DNA of 64,000 bases from Rhodotorula mucilaginosa (GCA_034406715.1 CP137867.1:992001-1056000); one strand, 5' to 3'; shown: positions 10,668 through 22,335, counted from the first letter of the stretch. Translations and numbers: made by a program. Notes: generated by a model from the sequence alone, not told the origin.

Positions 10668-12749
10668 TCATGCTGCGAATGCTCCCCAACGCAGGCGCGG
10701 CGAATCATCCTCCTCCTCCTCGTCCGCCTCAGCGCCAGCGTCTCCGAAGCGACCATTGTCGGCGACTTCGGTTCCGAACAGGGTCCGCGAAGCAGGCGGC
10801 GTCGGCGGAGGCAGGCTCACTTTCCTGGCCGACGAGTTGGAGGTGGCAAAGAGAGAAGTGCGACGGAACGACGTCTCGGCGCGATTGGCGCTGTCGAGAC
10901 CGGAGAAGAAATCGCCGAGTCCGCTTTTGCCACGAGTGTTGGGCGTCGCCGCGTTCGTCGGCGCGCCAAAGAGCGATCCGGGAAGTTGCGACTTGCTCGC
11001 GACGCTCGGCGTAGGCGCACTCGATTTGGAGACGGCCCGACGGTAGGGTGAGACAATCGGGAAAGGAAGAGCCGACAACGGCAACGACTTGCGGTTGCCG
11101 CCTACTTGACTTGGGGCAACGTTCTGGTCTGTGTTGCTCGCGACTGACGAGGCGCGAGATCGAGCGGGTCGAGCAGAGGGTAAGACCGGTCGGGAAGCGA
11201 AGAAGGACGGGTCACGCGTGATGCTCGCGCTCCGGAGGCCTCCCGTAGTGACTATCGGCGAAGAGCCCGTCTTGGTGCGAACGGTGTACTCGCGAGCCTC
11301 GGACTCGTCTTCGTCGTCATCCTCATTTTCGTCGGAGCTGGCTGCTCCCCGAGTCGGCTCGACCTCGTCGGCGGCTGTGGCGCGGGAAGTGCTCATTCGG
11401 AGACGCTTGTGCGCATGGCTGGTGGGGGCAATACGCGCGACCGAGCTCGGAGCAGTATGGTAACCGCCTTCCGAGCGGTTGGGGGTGCTGGCCGTCGCAC
11501 CATCACCATCGACAACGACGGACAAATCGCTCGCGTCGCTGCTTCGCCCGTGCTTCCCGAGAGAGGCGTTACTCGCAAGCGGGACCGGGGATTCGGGCTG
11601 CGAAAATGCGGAGAATGCGGCTCGAGGAGTTCGACGGGTTGCAGAAGTTGCTGCCGCGGCCATGTGCGACGGAAGAGCAAGGGGACCGGGCGTGCCAAAC
11701 TGAACCGCCGGCTTGAACGCCGAAGGACGAGACTCGGCGGCGGCGGTGTCTGCGCGAAGTGGAGTGACGGCCGGCGACGAGAACGAGATCAAGGTCTGAG
11801 TCGGCGGGGCGTCGGAGCCGGTCGGACTGGCCATGAGGTCGTCCTTGCGCGCCTCGGCACCGTTGCCCGAGCGCTCGAGCGTTCCCAGGCGCGACTCGAT
11901 CGCGTCGACTTGGGCGCTCAAATCTGCCAGCGCCGTCGCCTGCGATTCTTGGGTGGCGCGAGCGTCCTCGAGGCGTGACAAGCGTTCGAGCAATCGAGCC
12001 GATTCCTCAGCCGCGCGTGCATGTCGTTGCGCCCCGGCTTCCTGTAGCGCGCAGATTTGCTCCGCGAGGTCGTGCTTCTGGATCTGCGCCTCCTTCTCTT
12101 GAGTCCTCCTGCGGCCGTCCAAGGCGGTCTCGATGAGGGCTTTGACCTCGGCCGCCGAAACAAGATCCTCCGAGCCCGAACGCTGCGCTTCCAAGAGCTC
12201 GCGCGTGTTGGTGATAGTCTGCCGAGCTTCTCGCAGCTCGGACTGAAGCGTGGCGACGAGGGCGACGAGGCTGTCCACTTGGGCGGCGATGCCTATTGGG
12301 CAGCTCGCGCGTCAGCCATACGCGCAGGATCAACGACCCTGGATTGACTGACCATTCTCTTTCTCCTCATCACCCTGGCTCTGTGGTCCCGGCTCGGCAG
12401 AGCTGATGTCAGTCGGCGCCGGGCGAGCGCGCGTGCGACTAACTGCTCTGGCAGTGAGAGGGCGGCTCTGATCGCCGGCGGCCGAGTCTGGTTGCGACGT
12501 CCTGCGAGCGATATGGTCAGCAGCCTCCTCCGTATCCAGCATCCTCAGTACTACTTACACTTGGAACACACCGGCGAGAGCTTCGACGAGCGCGTCTGTT
12601 TTGAGGTTCGCCTTGATGTTGTTCTCCTGTTGCGTCCCCGCAGTCAGCACCGGGCGTCAAGGATGGAAGGGGACTCAGCGCACCTTGGCCAGCGCTTGGA
12701 GCTCTGCCCGCTTGAGTTTGCGCAGCTCATCCATGCTTGTTGGTACCAT
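10668..12749 (-). CDS. SAP-domain coiled-coil protein
   Basis: Four exons (12749-12684, 12626-12559, 12501-12353, 12292-10668) give about 635 residues. Residues about 6-44, split over exons 1 and 2, fit a SAP/HeH helix-extension-helix: DELRKLKRAELQALAK, then ENNIKANLKTDALVEAL. SAP domains usually bind AT-rich DNA or act in nuclear RNA metabolism. A coiled coil follows around residues 95-210 (heptads in LVALVATLQSELREARQTI and after). The rest is long, disordered and rich in Ser, Pro and basic patches, with several SLFG or LFGT repeats near the end. The combination resembles nuclear or spindle-associated SAP proteins such as NuSAP, but that is only an analogy. I assign no gene name. Confidence 0.72.
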
Positions 12750-13810
12750 TGTGAGGAGTCGACGTCGATGTTGAGTGATGATGAAATGATGAGGCCGGCG
12801 AGGTGCTTTCCTAGCCTATGCGGCGGTCGTGTAGCTGCAGGCCTAATGAGAGAGGTATATGCAGCACGCGAGTAGCTCGGTACTCCCCAGCAATCGTGCT
12901 GTCGAGGGTGTCGTTTGCGTGTAACCTTTATTAACTGCCCGGCCTCCAAGATCCGGCAGCAGCGACGTTCGATACGGGCGAGTCATTCCGTCCAGACGTT
13001 CTTCCAGTGCAGCTTACGAGTGAAACATTATCCTGGTGAAGACGTCTCTTGCTCACCGACAAACACATTCTCGCGTCCGATGCTTCAAAGCTGCATTGTT
13101 TCCCCGCTGATGCTCACCCTTCAAGCGCTTTTCGAGCTCTTGACGTTTGTCGCTGACCCACATGCGCAAGCGCCGGATCACTAAGCTCCCTGACGAGGGG
13201 ATGTATATGCTGACTGACTCAGGGCTGGCGCTCGCATCCGTGGAAGGTGCCGCTGGTTGAAGCGATTCTGCACGAGGTTGGTTCTGTCTTCGCAAGCCCA
13301 GCCGGCGCGTCTCGCTCCCCCTCGTTCCATACCAGGGTACCTAAGGGTGTGACTCCAGGTCCCCTTCGTGGACTCTGATGCGTCTTGTCCCAGGAACCGA
13401 GTATGGTAAAGTCGTCTCGACCTGCGAGTGGCGGACCTTCTCAGGCCACTTCCGCATGCCCTGTTCGAACTGTATTGGCCTCGAACGGATGTGACGTGAC
13501 CGCGTAGACATCGAACACTCACGTTCTCAGTGCGGGGTGCCTCCGAGACCCGCCATTTGCGCCGAGGCATTAAGGCAGCTGGGCGGGCGAAAGCAAACCG
13601 AGGACGGAAGCCTTCAATGGGATCCATCACGGTCCGCAACAGTCTCAGGGACCCAAGAATGCGAGTAAAGACTGTAGATTTGACAAGGAGTGACGACAAG
13701 GAGTAACATCTATTTAACCCAGAATTGTACACCGGCGGAGTCCGGCTCATCTAACGTGCGTCTGAACGACGCCTTTTAGGATATTCCCATAGGACGAGCT
13801 CGTCAAGAGC
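12750..13810. other. Intergenic region, no supported gene
   Basis: About 1.06 kb between the secreted-protein gene and the SAP gene, both on the minus strand. It must contain the SAP gene promoter and the other gene's 3' UTR. A minus-strand open frame at 13181-13750 lacks any recognisable domain and is less biased to G/C-ending codons than real genes here, so I do not call it. Confidence 0.45.
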
Positions 13811-15424
13811 TTACGAGGTGAAGCTCCACGAGATCGGGAGGACGCCCTGGTCGTACGAACCGATGGCGCCGAAAGCGCCGGTCGAAAGGTCGAGGCTGCC
13901 GTATCCACAGCCCGGGCATGTGTCGGCCACGCGCGCAGTGATGCTACGGCCGTTGTCGGTATTGGTGATAGAGACAGTGCGTCCGCAGTGCGCGTCACCG
14001 TCCACCTGGCTGTAGGAAAGGGCGACTACGTAATCCCCATCACTAGCGACTGATCCACAGCTTCCAGCGACGCCGCCCTGGGTGTCTGAAGGTTCGTAGG
14101 GGGTCAGCGTTGCCCAGGATCATGTTCCGGAAGTGTACACTACTCACAGAAGGTCGCACGGCCGGAGTAGGAGCCAGAGTTGGCGTTCGAGACGGCGGCC
14201 TTGGTCTCGGCGGCCTGAGTCGTGGTGGGGGCAGTCCACTGCGAGGTGGTAGTCGTAGTGGTGGGAGCGACCCACTCAGAGGTGGTCGTGGTAGTCGGGG
14301 CGACCCACTCCGAGCTGGAGGAAGACGACGGGGCGGTCCACTCGGAGGTGGTGGTCTCGGCGGCCCAGCTCGACGACGGAGCAGCCGACGACGAGGACTC
14401 CTTCCACTCGGAGCTAGACGACGACGAGGCAGGGGCCCACGAGGAGGAAGCCTTGGCGGACGACGAAGCTGTGAGGGAGGGACGAGGAAAGCGTCAGCGG
14501 AAGCTCGAGTCTGGAAAGCCGCCGGACGAATCGTAGAAGCTCTGGGGTGGAAAATAGACGTACGAGCAACCCAAGTGGAGGTAGTGGACGACGAGGAAGC
14601 CTCGGCGGACGAGGAGGCTGCAAGGGAAAGACAGCGTGAGCAACGGCGAGTCGGAAAATGCCGCCGGAGAAAACACAAACGTACGAGCAACCCAAGCCGA
14701 GGTAGTAGTGGTGGTGTAGGCAGCCGAGGACGAGGAAACAGCGGCCGACGAGGACGAGGCTGCGAGATGGAAGAGGAACGGTCAGTCTGAGAAGAATGTG
14801 GCAAAACGCCTTTGCGCGACTCACGAGCGACCCAGCTCGAGGTGATCGAGGCAGACGCCGACGGCTTTTTGGGGTCAATGGAGCGAGTCGACGACGGGGC
14901 AGCGACGGTCGTGGACGGCTGGGACTCGGCGGTCTTGGCGGCGGCGGCAGCCTCGGTCTCGTTCGCGAAACGCCACGAGACGGTGGTCAGGTCGGTCTCG
15001 GTCGCGTTGAGGGCGTCCCAGGCGCCGATGGAGAAGGTCATGGTCTCGTTGAGCGTCGAAGCGTCCGCAACACGGGCGGTGATGTTCTTGTTGACGCCCT
15101 GCACGACAACATATTCGCCGCAGTGCGACGACGGGGTGACGAACGGAGCCGGGAAGAACTCGGCCGGGAGACCGACGACGAGCTCAGAGTCCTGCGAGTA
15201 GGAGCCGCATGCGCCGGCACGACCGTTCTCTACAGGAAGGGAAGAAAGAAATCGAGAAGGTCAGCTTTACGCACGACGGCGAGGAGGTCTGGCAGAGCGA
15301 GAAACGCACGGTAGTAGTAGTAGGCGGTGGCGTTGTGGGTCGACTTGACCGAGGACTCCTGAGCGGGGACCGGGGCGGCAAGGACGGCCGAAGCGGCGGC
15401 GAGGACAAGGGCGGCACCGAGCAT
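13811..15424 (-). CDS. Secreted double-psi beta-barrel (RlpA-like) protein
   Basis: Six exons (15424-15310, 15229-14825, 14759-14685, 14617-14564, 14468-14148, 14085-13811) give about 414 residues. A signal peptide (MLGAALVLAAASAVLAAP) leads into a first barrel, about residues 33-135, with NGRAGACGSYS and an ITARVAD block. A Ser/Thr linker of about 180 residues carries WVAP-type repeats. A second barrel, from about residue 312 to the C-terminus, contains GRATFYTQGGVAGSCGS, HCGRTVSI, ITARVADTCPGCG and LPISWSF. Fungal proteins with this fold (RlpA-like, expansin-related) are secreted and often bind cell-wall polysaccharide; catalysis is not expected. The heavily hydroxylated linker is probably O-mannosylated. 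An ATG two codons upstream (15430) is also possible. Confidence 0.85.
14564..14759 (-). repeat. Tandemly duplicated symmetric mini-exons
   Basis: Two small exons of the secreted barrel protein, 14685-14759 (75 nt) and 14564-14617 (54 nt), both begin and end in phase 1 and encode Ser-rich units ending in TSAWVA or TSTWVA. The exons before and after continue the pattern (SSWVA, then PSSSAKASSSW). The introns after both start GTACGT and end with a pyrimidine-rich CAG. This fits exon duplication. Confidence 0.7.
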
Positions 15425-16373
15425 TGTCACGGGGAGGGAGGAGGGCGGAGGAGTGGTGGAGTGAAGAGAAAGGAAGAGAGAGCCGGCCTGCGCCCTTTTG
15501 AAGCCATTGCAGATCCGCTATAGCCGGCCGAGGGGGTCCTTGCCAGGATATGAGGGTGCAGTCGAGTTCGAGGGTGAGAACCCCGTCTCGTCGTCTTCCT
15601 TCCGCGGATCTACACCGCCCCGCAACATGTGCGCGACTCCGCGTGCTGGGCAGCCGGGGTACGCACGATCGTCGGCTTGCTCACGCTAATCAGTGATCGA
15701 CTGTACGTCGCGTCGCCCCCGAATCTCACACCGAAATTTCGCGAAAATTGCTTCTGCACGGGGCTCCGCAGTGATCGTCAAGAATCGGACTCTTCGCCGA
15801 CAGCCGCTTCCGCGTGCGCTTGATCGGGGGTGGTCTCCGTCCTCCGTCGCGTGGCACATCTTGCAAGGCATAGTCGCCCGCGCTTGACTATCATGGTCAC
15901 CCTTTACCGCCTTCCTCGCTTACAGCGCCGCGCGCCCAGAATACGAGCCAAGAGTGCCAGCTCTCGTGCGCGCCAGCTCGAGTGGCAAATGCGCGCCGTC
16001 CCGCCTGACGTGCAGACGTCGAGAAGACGTCGTGCATAAGTTAGGGTCCTGTGATGCTCGGCTGCCCAGGCTAGGTAGGCTTTGCATACTGCTGGCACCC
16101 TCATATGCCCTCACCCCTTTTCTTGCGAAGATCACGCTCGACAGAAAACGCTCGACCTCGGAATCAAAAAAAGGTGACCTCGCGCGCCAAAGCTCAGCCG
16201 GGACCGGATCTCGGTCTCGCCATATGCATGTCCGTGGCCGGTAATGGCGGTCTATGAATACAGCGAAGTAGGCATGAGATGTATAAAGCTGGATAATCTA
16301 TGTATGCGGTCGGGCGTGGTCCTAAAGACTGAACTTGGAAGACTCGAAAGCCGGAAAACTTGCCATGCCGTAC
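15425..16373. other. Intergenic region, no supported gene
   Basis: About 0.95 kb holding the promoter of the secreted-protein gene and the 3' UTR of the MFS transporter gene. Only short open frames without start context or domains occur. I see no RNA gene. Confidence 0.5.
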
Positions 16374-18557
16374 CTAGGGCATAGCGATCTCGTGTTGCGG
16401 CGGAAGCTCGTCCGTGAGGACTTCCCCTTCCTGGTGCTCCATCGACTGGGCAATCTTAGATCGGGCGCGAAGGCGAGGGCCGACTGCAGGAAGCGGAAAA
16501 GTCAGCGCACGAACAGCCGACCCGCAAAGCGGCAAGCGTACAGTAGATGAGGAGCCAAGGGATCAGCGCCATGACTCCGGAGATGAATCCGAGCGTAGAA
16601 CTCGCCCACGGGAACCCGAGGTTGTCGTACTGTGGCGGGAAGGAAGGGTTTCGTTAGTCGAGCAAAAGTATCGTCGGTGGCGACGCGGGCGGGAAACGGA
16701 TAGGGGACGGACCATAGCGATTCCGAAGAAAGGGAAAACACTTCCGAGGATGTTTCGGAGCAGAGACTGTGCCGCTTGCTGTTGGGGGAAAGACAGTGAG
16801 CATGGTGCGGCAAGCGAGCATGCGAAAGGTTAGACGCACGCCGGATGAACTGTATCGGTCGTAGCATTCGGAGATCATGAGGTAGGTGCCGAGGTAGATC
16901 GAGTAGATGCCGATGTTGAACATGCAGATGAAGATGCAGGGCACGATCCAGTGGATGTGTGGCCGGGCGGTCCAGGCGAAGCCGAAGCAACCGGCCGCAA
17001 AGAGGATTCCGCCGATCGCTGCCGGGTACAAGCGCACCTCTGGAGCAGCTTTACCATGGCCAGCGATGGTCCGACGTCGGTAGAGCGGCTCTTGGATGGT
17101 GAGGTGAAGGATGTACGAAATCGCGGCGCCGATAAATCCGCAGATTAAGACGGTTCCTGCTTGACCTTGCGAGAAGCCGTACGTGACCTCGAAGACGTGC
17201 GCAATAGCACCAACAAAGAGGAACACGCATGCCCATGCTAATCCGGCGTAGAGCGACAAGGCGAGAATGATCGCTGAGTAAGCGAAATTGGAGGCTTGGT
17301 CAGCAAGTGCGCCTCATGTGTCGGGAGAGGCCTCCTCGACATCCCAGGCGGACCTCAGTAGCGTCTGACTCACGTTCGGTGAAGAGGTACTGCAAGGGGC
17401 GGGAGCAGGAGACGCGAAGGGCGTGGATCCAGCCTTCAAAGTGATCCGCGCCGTCGACGCAGTGAGGCTTGCCGGTCTCCTTCTGGAGCTTCGCACATCG
17501 CTTTGCCAGGATGACATCGGCTCGTCTGCAGGCAGTTTTGCGTAAGTCACGACATTGATCTATTCGAGATGCGGGAGTGACATTTCTGTGGATAGGGAGG
17601 AACCGATGATGTGGCGAAGGTAGTAGGTGGTGACTCACGGTTCCGGGAAGAGGAAGAGGCACAGGACAAACACGACCGCGTTCGAGCAGAGCTGTACCCA
17701 ATAAACCCAGTGCCAGTTGGTCTTGAAAGCGACCCAGTTCGCGACGAGCGGTCCGGTCGCGTTGGCGGTAAAGACGGTCAAGACGAAGAGCGACATTGCC
17801 GGACCTCGTGTCCGCTTCGGCCACAGATCGGCGACGACGCCTGCGGCCGTGGGACCTTCGATGCAGGCGGCGGTACCTTGGATCCACCGGCAGAAGATGA
17901 GCGAGTAAACGTTCGGAGCCAAGGCCTGCCCGAGAAAGAGGAGCATGATGCTGCGAGAGAAAACAAATCAATTCGGGTCCTCACCTGTAGCATGATCTAC
18001 CACCCGCAATTGCCTTGTTCGACAGCACTGAAATCGAGACGTCGACTCACATGAAGGTGCAGACGACGATCTGCGGCCGGCGACCGAAAGTCTCCGACAC
18101 CGGGGCCAGTACGAGGGGTCCGATACCGAGCATGGCGAGGTACGTGAACGAGGACGTCTGGAAGACGGAAGTCGTCACATCCGGGTGCTCTTTGCGGAAA
18201 CCGGCGCTTGCTGCTCCGTTCGCCTGCAAAGGTTCGGTCGGTCAGCGGTCTCTTTACACGCTACGCGGAGGCTTCGCGGCGTACCGTCGCGTTGAAAGCC
18301 GAGGCGTAAGTGACTGCCATGGCGAGCAGAAGCGCTGCAAGACGACGCCCAACGCAAAGGAGAAAAGGTTTACGGTGTCAGTGCTTGCTTCGTAAGGTCC
18401 TGACCGTCGCGAGATTCGACGCACCTCTGTAGCGCTTGGCTCGCGGCCATCCCGTGGCAGGATCCTCCGGATCTCCCTTTGCGAACTTGACTGCGACCGC
18501 CTCCTCGCCGACAAACTCGTGCTTGGGCAGGTGCGTCTTGACTTCCTCGACGAGCAT
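16374..18557 (-). CDS. MFS transporter, DHA1-like
   Basis: About nine exons encode a 12-helix major facilitator. An N-terminal cytosolic tail contains KGDPEDPATGWPRAKRYR, a landmark of fungal DHA1 drug/polyamine H+ antiporters. Helices include FTYLAMLGIGPLVLAPVSE followed by the loop TFGRRPQIVV (motif A-like), WIQGTAACIEGPTAAGVVAD, and SLYAGLAWACVFLFVGAIA after the central loop. The last exons give GFPWASSTLGFISGVMALIP and a short tail ending in IAMP before the stop at 16374. The usual role is export of drugs, polyamines or other cations from the plasma membrane; the substrate cannot be read from sequence. The start is uncertain: ATG at 18557 is the first in-frame one I can support, but the frame stays open to about 18665. 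Confidence 0.8.
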
Positions 18558-19175
18558 CTTGTCGACCTTCTCAAGTTCCAAGCGGCGCCGACCTCGTGTA
18601 GAGGCTTGCGAACGAACTGCAGCTGCTCTGCCTGGCGGTGAGAGGAACAGATCTTGAGATTGCAAACCTGCTTACGGTGGAGGGCGCCGGAGAAATCGAG
18701 CGCGGGGGCGGGTGAAGTCGGGGGGACGTCGGGGTAAAGCAGGGAACGGCGCCAAATTTGGGAAGCTGTTTAGCGTCGCGGATGATCGCTCGGAGCAACG
18801 CAGGCCGCGAGCTTTACGCCAGCCTCGGAGAGTGTACATATGCCTCGTCACACACATAGCGCGGGCGACGGGCGGAGGCGTTCGCAGAGCCGCAGAGGGT
18901 CATCGAATCAATCCGCGCGGCGCCCAAAGCTCAATTGCCGGTGATAACCGTTATCGATAGTCCCCTTTCAGCGATGTGAGGTAGCTTAGGCATCCGCTTG
19001 TAATCGGCACTGTAGCTGAAGTCGTCAGCAAGTACGCATGCGTGTGGGAAGAAAACTGGAGAGTACGGCAGCTGGCAACTTCGCTCTCAAAGTTCAGCGC
19101 GGACGACACCAGCACGCGCCAGCGTGTACGAGAGAGAACAACGTCAACATTGTTTGATATTGCGGCGCGTCACGC
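18558..19175. other. Upstream region of the MFS gene
   Basis: About 0.6 kb between the MFS transporter start and the end of the frame following the unknown gene. A splice-acceptor-like site near 18665 suggests a 5' UTR intron or a missed first exon. Otherwise I see nothing in it. Confidence 0.4.
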
Positions 19176-19331
19176 CTAGACACTTGCCGATGGAGGTCTC
19201 CGAACGGTACCGAACGCTTGCCACCACTCCTCCGGCCGCTCGACCGTGAACCCGACCCGTCCGAGGACTCCACCCGTGTCGATCACGACCGCATGTTCCT
19301 TCCAGCGCCCCGCCCGGATCCTCAACTTGTC
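19176..19331 (-). other. In-frame open extension after the TGA of the unknown gene
   Basis: After the TGA the same frame stays open for 51 codons to a TAG at 19176-19178. It encodes coding-like peptides such as RWKEHAVVIDTGGVLGRVGF and ERPEEWWQAFGTVRRPP. No GT-AG intron that would skip the TGA is evident. I treat it as a probable continuation of the ancestral reading frame, not as a separate gene. Confidence 0.45.
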
Positions 19332-20109
19332 TCAAGCCCAGATGATGCCCGTCGCGCCGAGTCCGCCGTTCGAGATCCCGGCCGGTCGACCCGTCTTGCC
19401 ATCGAGGAGTTCCTCCGCCTCGAGTTGGACCAACCGCGCCGCCGTGCAGAACGGTCGCGCGCGGCGGATCTCGGACAAGTCGAACGCGACGGTGTTGCGG
19501 CAGAGGAGGTGTCGGACGACGAGTCGATTCGCAAAGAGTTCGACAAACTCGTCCTCGTACAGCGGCTCGTCGTCGGCGAGTTGGGCGCTGGACCGGAGCG
19601 CCGCTTGCGTCGATTTCTTCGGATCGTCCCAGAGGCAGGACGAGTCCAAGCGGGTGTGGACGCGCGAGAGAGGGGGACCGAGTAAAGGGCCTTTCCTCGC
19701 CTCGGTAGCCGCCGACGGGAGAGTCTGATGTTCTTCGAGAACAGGCAACCAGGCTTCGGCGTCGGTCGATTCGCGAGTCCGAACTCGCTTCAGGTGTTCA
19801 CCTTGTAAGTATGGTGATGGTGATGCGGGTACATCGCGTGAACCGGCGCTCGATGGGCGAGAGCGTCGGCGTCCAAAGTCTACGCCGTGCGGCTGCAGAG
19901 AGTAAGAGGTTAGTCAAGACGGGTCTGATGGCAAGAGGCTGGGTTCGACTCACAAAGTGCATGTTTCGAGATAGATCGCAAAAGATGTCTGTGAGGGTAA
20001 GAGAGAGAGCGAGCAGGTCGCAGGAAGCGACACGATGAAATGTCGTCTGATGACTTGCCGACGGGAAGGTCTGGGAAGGTGACTTCGACTCGATTCGAGA
20101 GCCAAGCAT
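19332..20109 (-). CDS. Conserved-looking protein of unknown function
   Basis: Two exons (20109-19954 and 19892-19332) join in phase 0 across a 61-nt intron with donor GTGAGT and acceptor CTGCAG, giving about 238 residues. The first exon is Ser-rich (starting MLGSRIESKSPSQTF). The second has a folded-looking part: LYEDEFVELFANRLVVRHL, AFDLSEIRRARPF and GRPAGISNGGLGATGI. I do not recognise the family. The frame ends at a TGA at 19332-19334, but the same frame then runs on for 51 codons with coding-like composition (see the next feature). The true C-terminus is therefore open: the stop may be genuine, a recent nonsense change, a sequencing error or a read-through stop. Confidence 0.6.
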
Positions 20110-20220
20110 TCTCTTTTGGCCACCTTCGGAGATCAGCCGACAAACGACATCGCTCTTTTAATAAGTGCAAGCGAGATTAGAGTTGATGATGTGTAGGGGG
20201 AAGGGGGTTTGCAGGAGCCT

Positions 20221-21283
20221 TCACATGTACATGGACGAGATTTCGCTTTTCCTTCGCAGTCTTCGCTGCCGTTCGAGCCACGCAAATCCTTTCCCGCCGT
20301 GGCTCGACGGGTCCCACCAGCTCCACGACTCGAGCTCCTTGATCGCCTGCAGTGGACCGCGCGCGCCTCGTCCTCCAGATGATCCCGCCACTTGTCGGAA
20401 CAGGGCGTTCGGCTCGCCCAAACCGGTCGGACCTCCCGCGTCATACATCGTCGACGAGGCCGAGCCGCCATGGTTAGTGATTGGCGATGTAGGCGGGAAG
20501 GGCCCGTTCAGAGGCGGAGGGGGAGTCGTCGTCGGGAGGAGCCAGAGAGTCGAGTCCGAGACCGAGTCGGCGAGGGTGGTCGACGAAAGGGTCATGAGAG
20601 CCGCGGGGAGACCGTGCAAGAGGTTTGGGGGCGTGAAGGCTTGCACGGTCCCGTTCGAGGCGAGTTTAATGACGGTGGAGGAGGGAGAGGGAGAAGAAGC
20701 GAGGTACAGAACTGGTGGTGCGATGGCCAGAGGTGGAGTCGGGGTCGAGCCGCTCGGCGGGATGTAGGACGGCAGGTGGTAGGAGGCAATGACGGTGACC
20801 TTGTCGGGCTGCAAGAGCTCGAGGACGCGTGCCGCGAGGGGATACAAGGCGGCGAGCGGGAGGGCCGTCGAGAGAAAGACGAGGGTGCAGTCGGTCGCGG
20901 TGGCGATCAAGCCGGCCTGTTTCCGGTGCAGACGTATCAGTGCCCGAGTTGTAGCCTACGAACGTTTCACATGGGCGCACCTGCTCGCCGTCGACGAGGA
21001 CCGAGACGGTCTCCTCCTCCTCCTCCCCACTTGATGGCAACGCGACGCCCTGCGCCATCCGCTCTCCAGCTTCGCCGACCAAGAAGACAGCCTCTCCTCC
21101 TCCTCTTGCCTTGAGCTTGTCCGTCGCTCCAGAGAACGTCACCTCGACCTCGGGTGCTGGTGCTGGCTTGCGGGTGACGCGGCTCGAAGACGGCAGCTCG
21201 TCTTCATAGTCGCTCTCGCCGTCGGAGGACTCGAGCGCGTACGACGGCGTAGGCGCGAGGTGCGCAGCTGACTCGTAGTCCAT
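20221..21283 (-). CDS. Proteasome assembly chaperone 1 (PAC1/Pba1-like)
   Basis: Two exons (21283-20981 and 20916-20221) join in phase 0 to about 332 residues. An acidic N-terminal part (SSDGESDYEDELPSS) precedes the compact domain. Around residues 197-208 PPNLLHGLPAALMT matches the PNIVHDLPAA region of human PSMG1, and ATDCTLVFLST fits the strand before it. PAC1 pairs with PAC2 as a chaperone for alpha-ring assembly of the 20S proteasome. Loops of low-complexity Pro/Ser/Thr (TTTPPPPLNGPFPP) are longer than in animal homologues. Assignment rests on one motif plus size and layout, so it is likely but not certain. Confidence 0.62.
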
Positions 21284-21658
21284 CCCTGTCGAGGCTTTAG
21301 CTTGTGTCAAAATGTGTGGCAGAGGGAAACCAAGGCGCTGAGATGATTCTCCGACTATTTTTCTTTCGCGCCGGCAAACAATATCCTGCCGAACTGCTAC
21401 ACTATACATCTGTTTCGTAGTCCTTCCAGTTGCTCCGGCGGTCGCCTGCTCCTCCTCGAGGAAAATCGCCGGCGTCTATTCTCAGGCGGAGAATCCACAA
21501 GCAGCGTGCCTCTGGCCCTGAAAAGAGCGCGCGCGCAACCGAGTCCCGCCAAGAAGCAAACGTCCAAGGCTGCGGAATGAAGCGTTGCAATGCAAGGCTG
21601 GAATGATGAAAGAATGCGTTGCGAAAGAGGGGACGAGAGCTGCTGCTGCCGCAGCCGT
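21284..21658. other. Intergenic region upstream of the PAC1-like gene
   Basis: 375 bp between the PAC1-like start and the end of the mS33 gene, both on the minus strand. It should contain the PAC1-like promoter. No further element is evident. Confidence 0.5.
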
Positions 21659-22335
21659 TTACTTCTTCTTCATGGTCGCGCGACGGCCTTGTCCTGCGAG
21701 TGGGAGAAGGCGCCGTGTCAATTCTGATCGTATCTCCTTATCGCCTGGGCCAGACGAGGCCTGCGTGCCGCCGTTGGAAAGATTTGCGAGGCGAGCGAGA
21801 ACTGACCCTTCTTTGGTGTCACTTTGCCTCGCTTCCTCCGTGCTTCGAGGTCGGCCAGCCTGCACAAAAATAGTATGTCAGGAACAAGTGAGAATGCCCA
21901 GAGCGAGACGGCGAGTGAGACGGACCGCTGCTGTTCCTGCAAGTCGACGAGGTCGAGCCCTGGGAATTTCTGGTTCCACGCCTTCCAGCTCGTGTACCGG
22001 TCGCCGTACCACCTGACGAGGGCAGGTCCGTGCAGTCGCTGTTTGAGAATCTTGGACCCGTCGCGGGGAGGAGGAGGGGCGTCGGTTGCGGCGGCTCTCT
22101 CGTTGGTGCCAAAGATGGCGTTGCGGAGGTCGACGAGCTGCTGCTGCCTTGCTGCGGTCGGGATCTGGGCGGGATCGTACGGGATGGCAGCGACGGAAGG
22201 CGGCACACTGCTTCTTGTCGCCGGTGTTGAGGAGGGCGTAGTTGTAGGTGCGGATGCCGGGAGGGAAGCGGACGAAGTCAAGGACCGCGCGGACCGGGAC
22301 AGGGCACGGGAAGATGACCGGAGAAGCGAGATCAT
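21659..22335 (-). CDS. Mitochondrial small-subunit ribosomal protein mS33
   Basis: Three exons (22335-21926, 21859-21807, 21693-21659) give about 165 residues. The N-terminus (MISLLRSSSRALSRSARS) is a typical presequence, followed by a Ser/Thr/Pro stretch. The core contains LRNAIFGTNERA, then GSKILKQRLHGPALVRWYGD, the signature of mS33/MRPS33/Rsm27. The last tiny exon of 11 codons ends GQGRRATMKKK, matching the basic tail of homologues, which supports the exon choice. The protein sits in the head of the mitochondrial small ribosomal subunit. It is longer than the usual roughly 100 residues because of the N-terminal extension. The gene is divergent from the amidophosphoribosyltransferase gene. 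Confidence 0.85.

Noticed and set aside
13181-13750. Minus-strand open frame of 189 codons
   Set aside because: Not G/C-ending-codon biased like real genes here, no domain, and no splice or start context.
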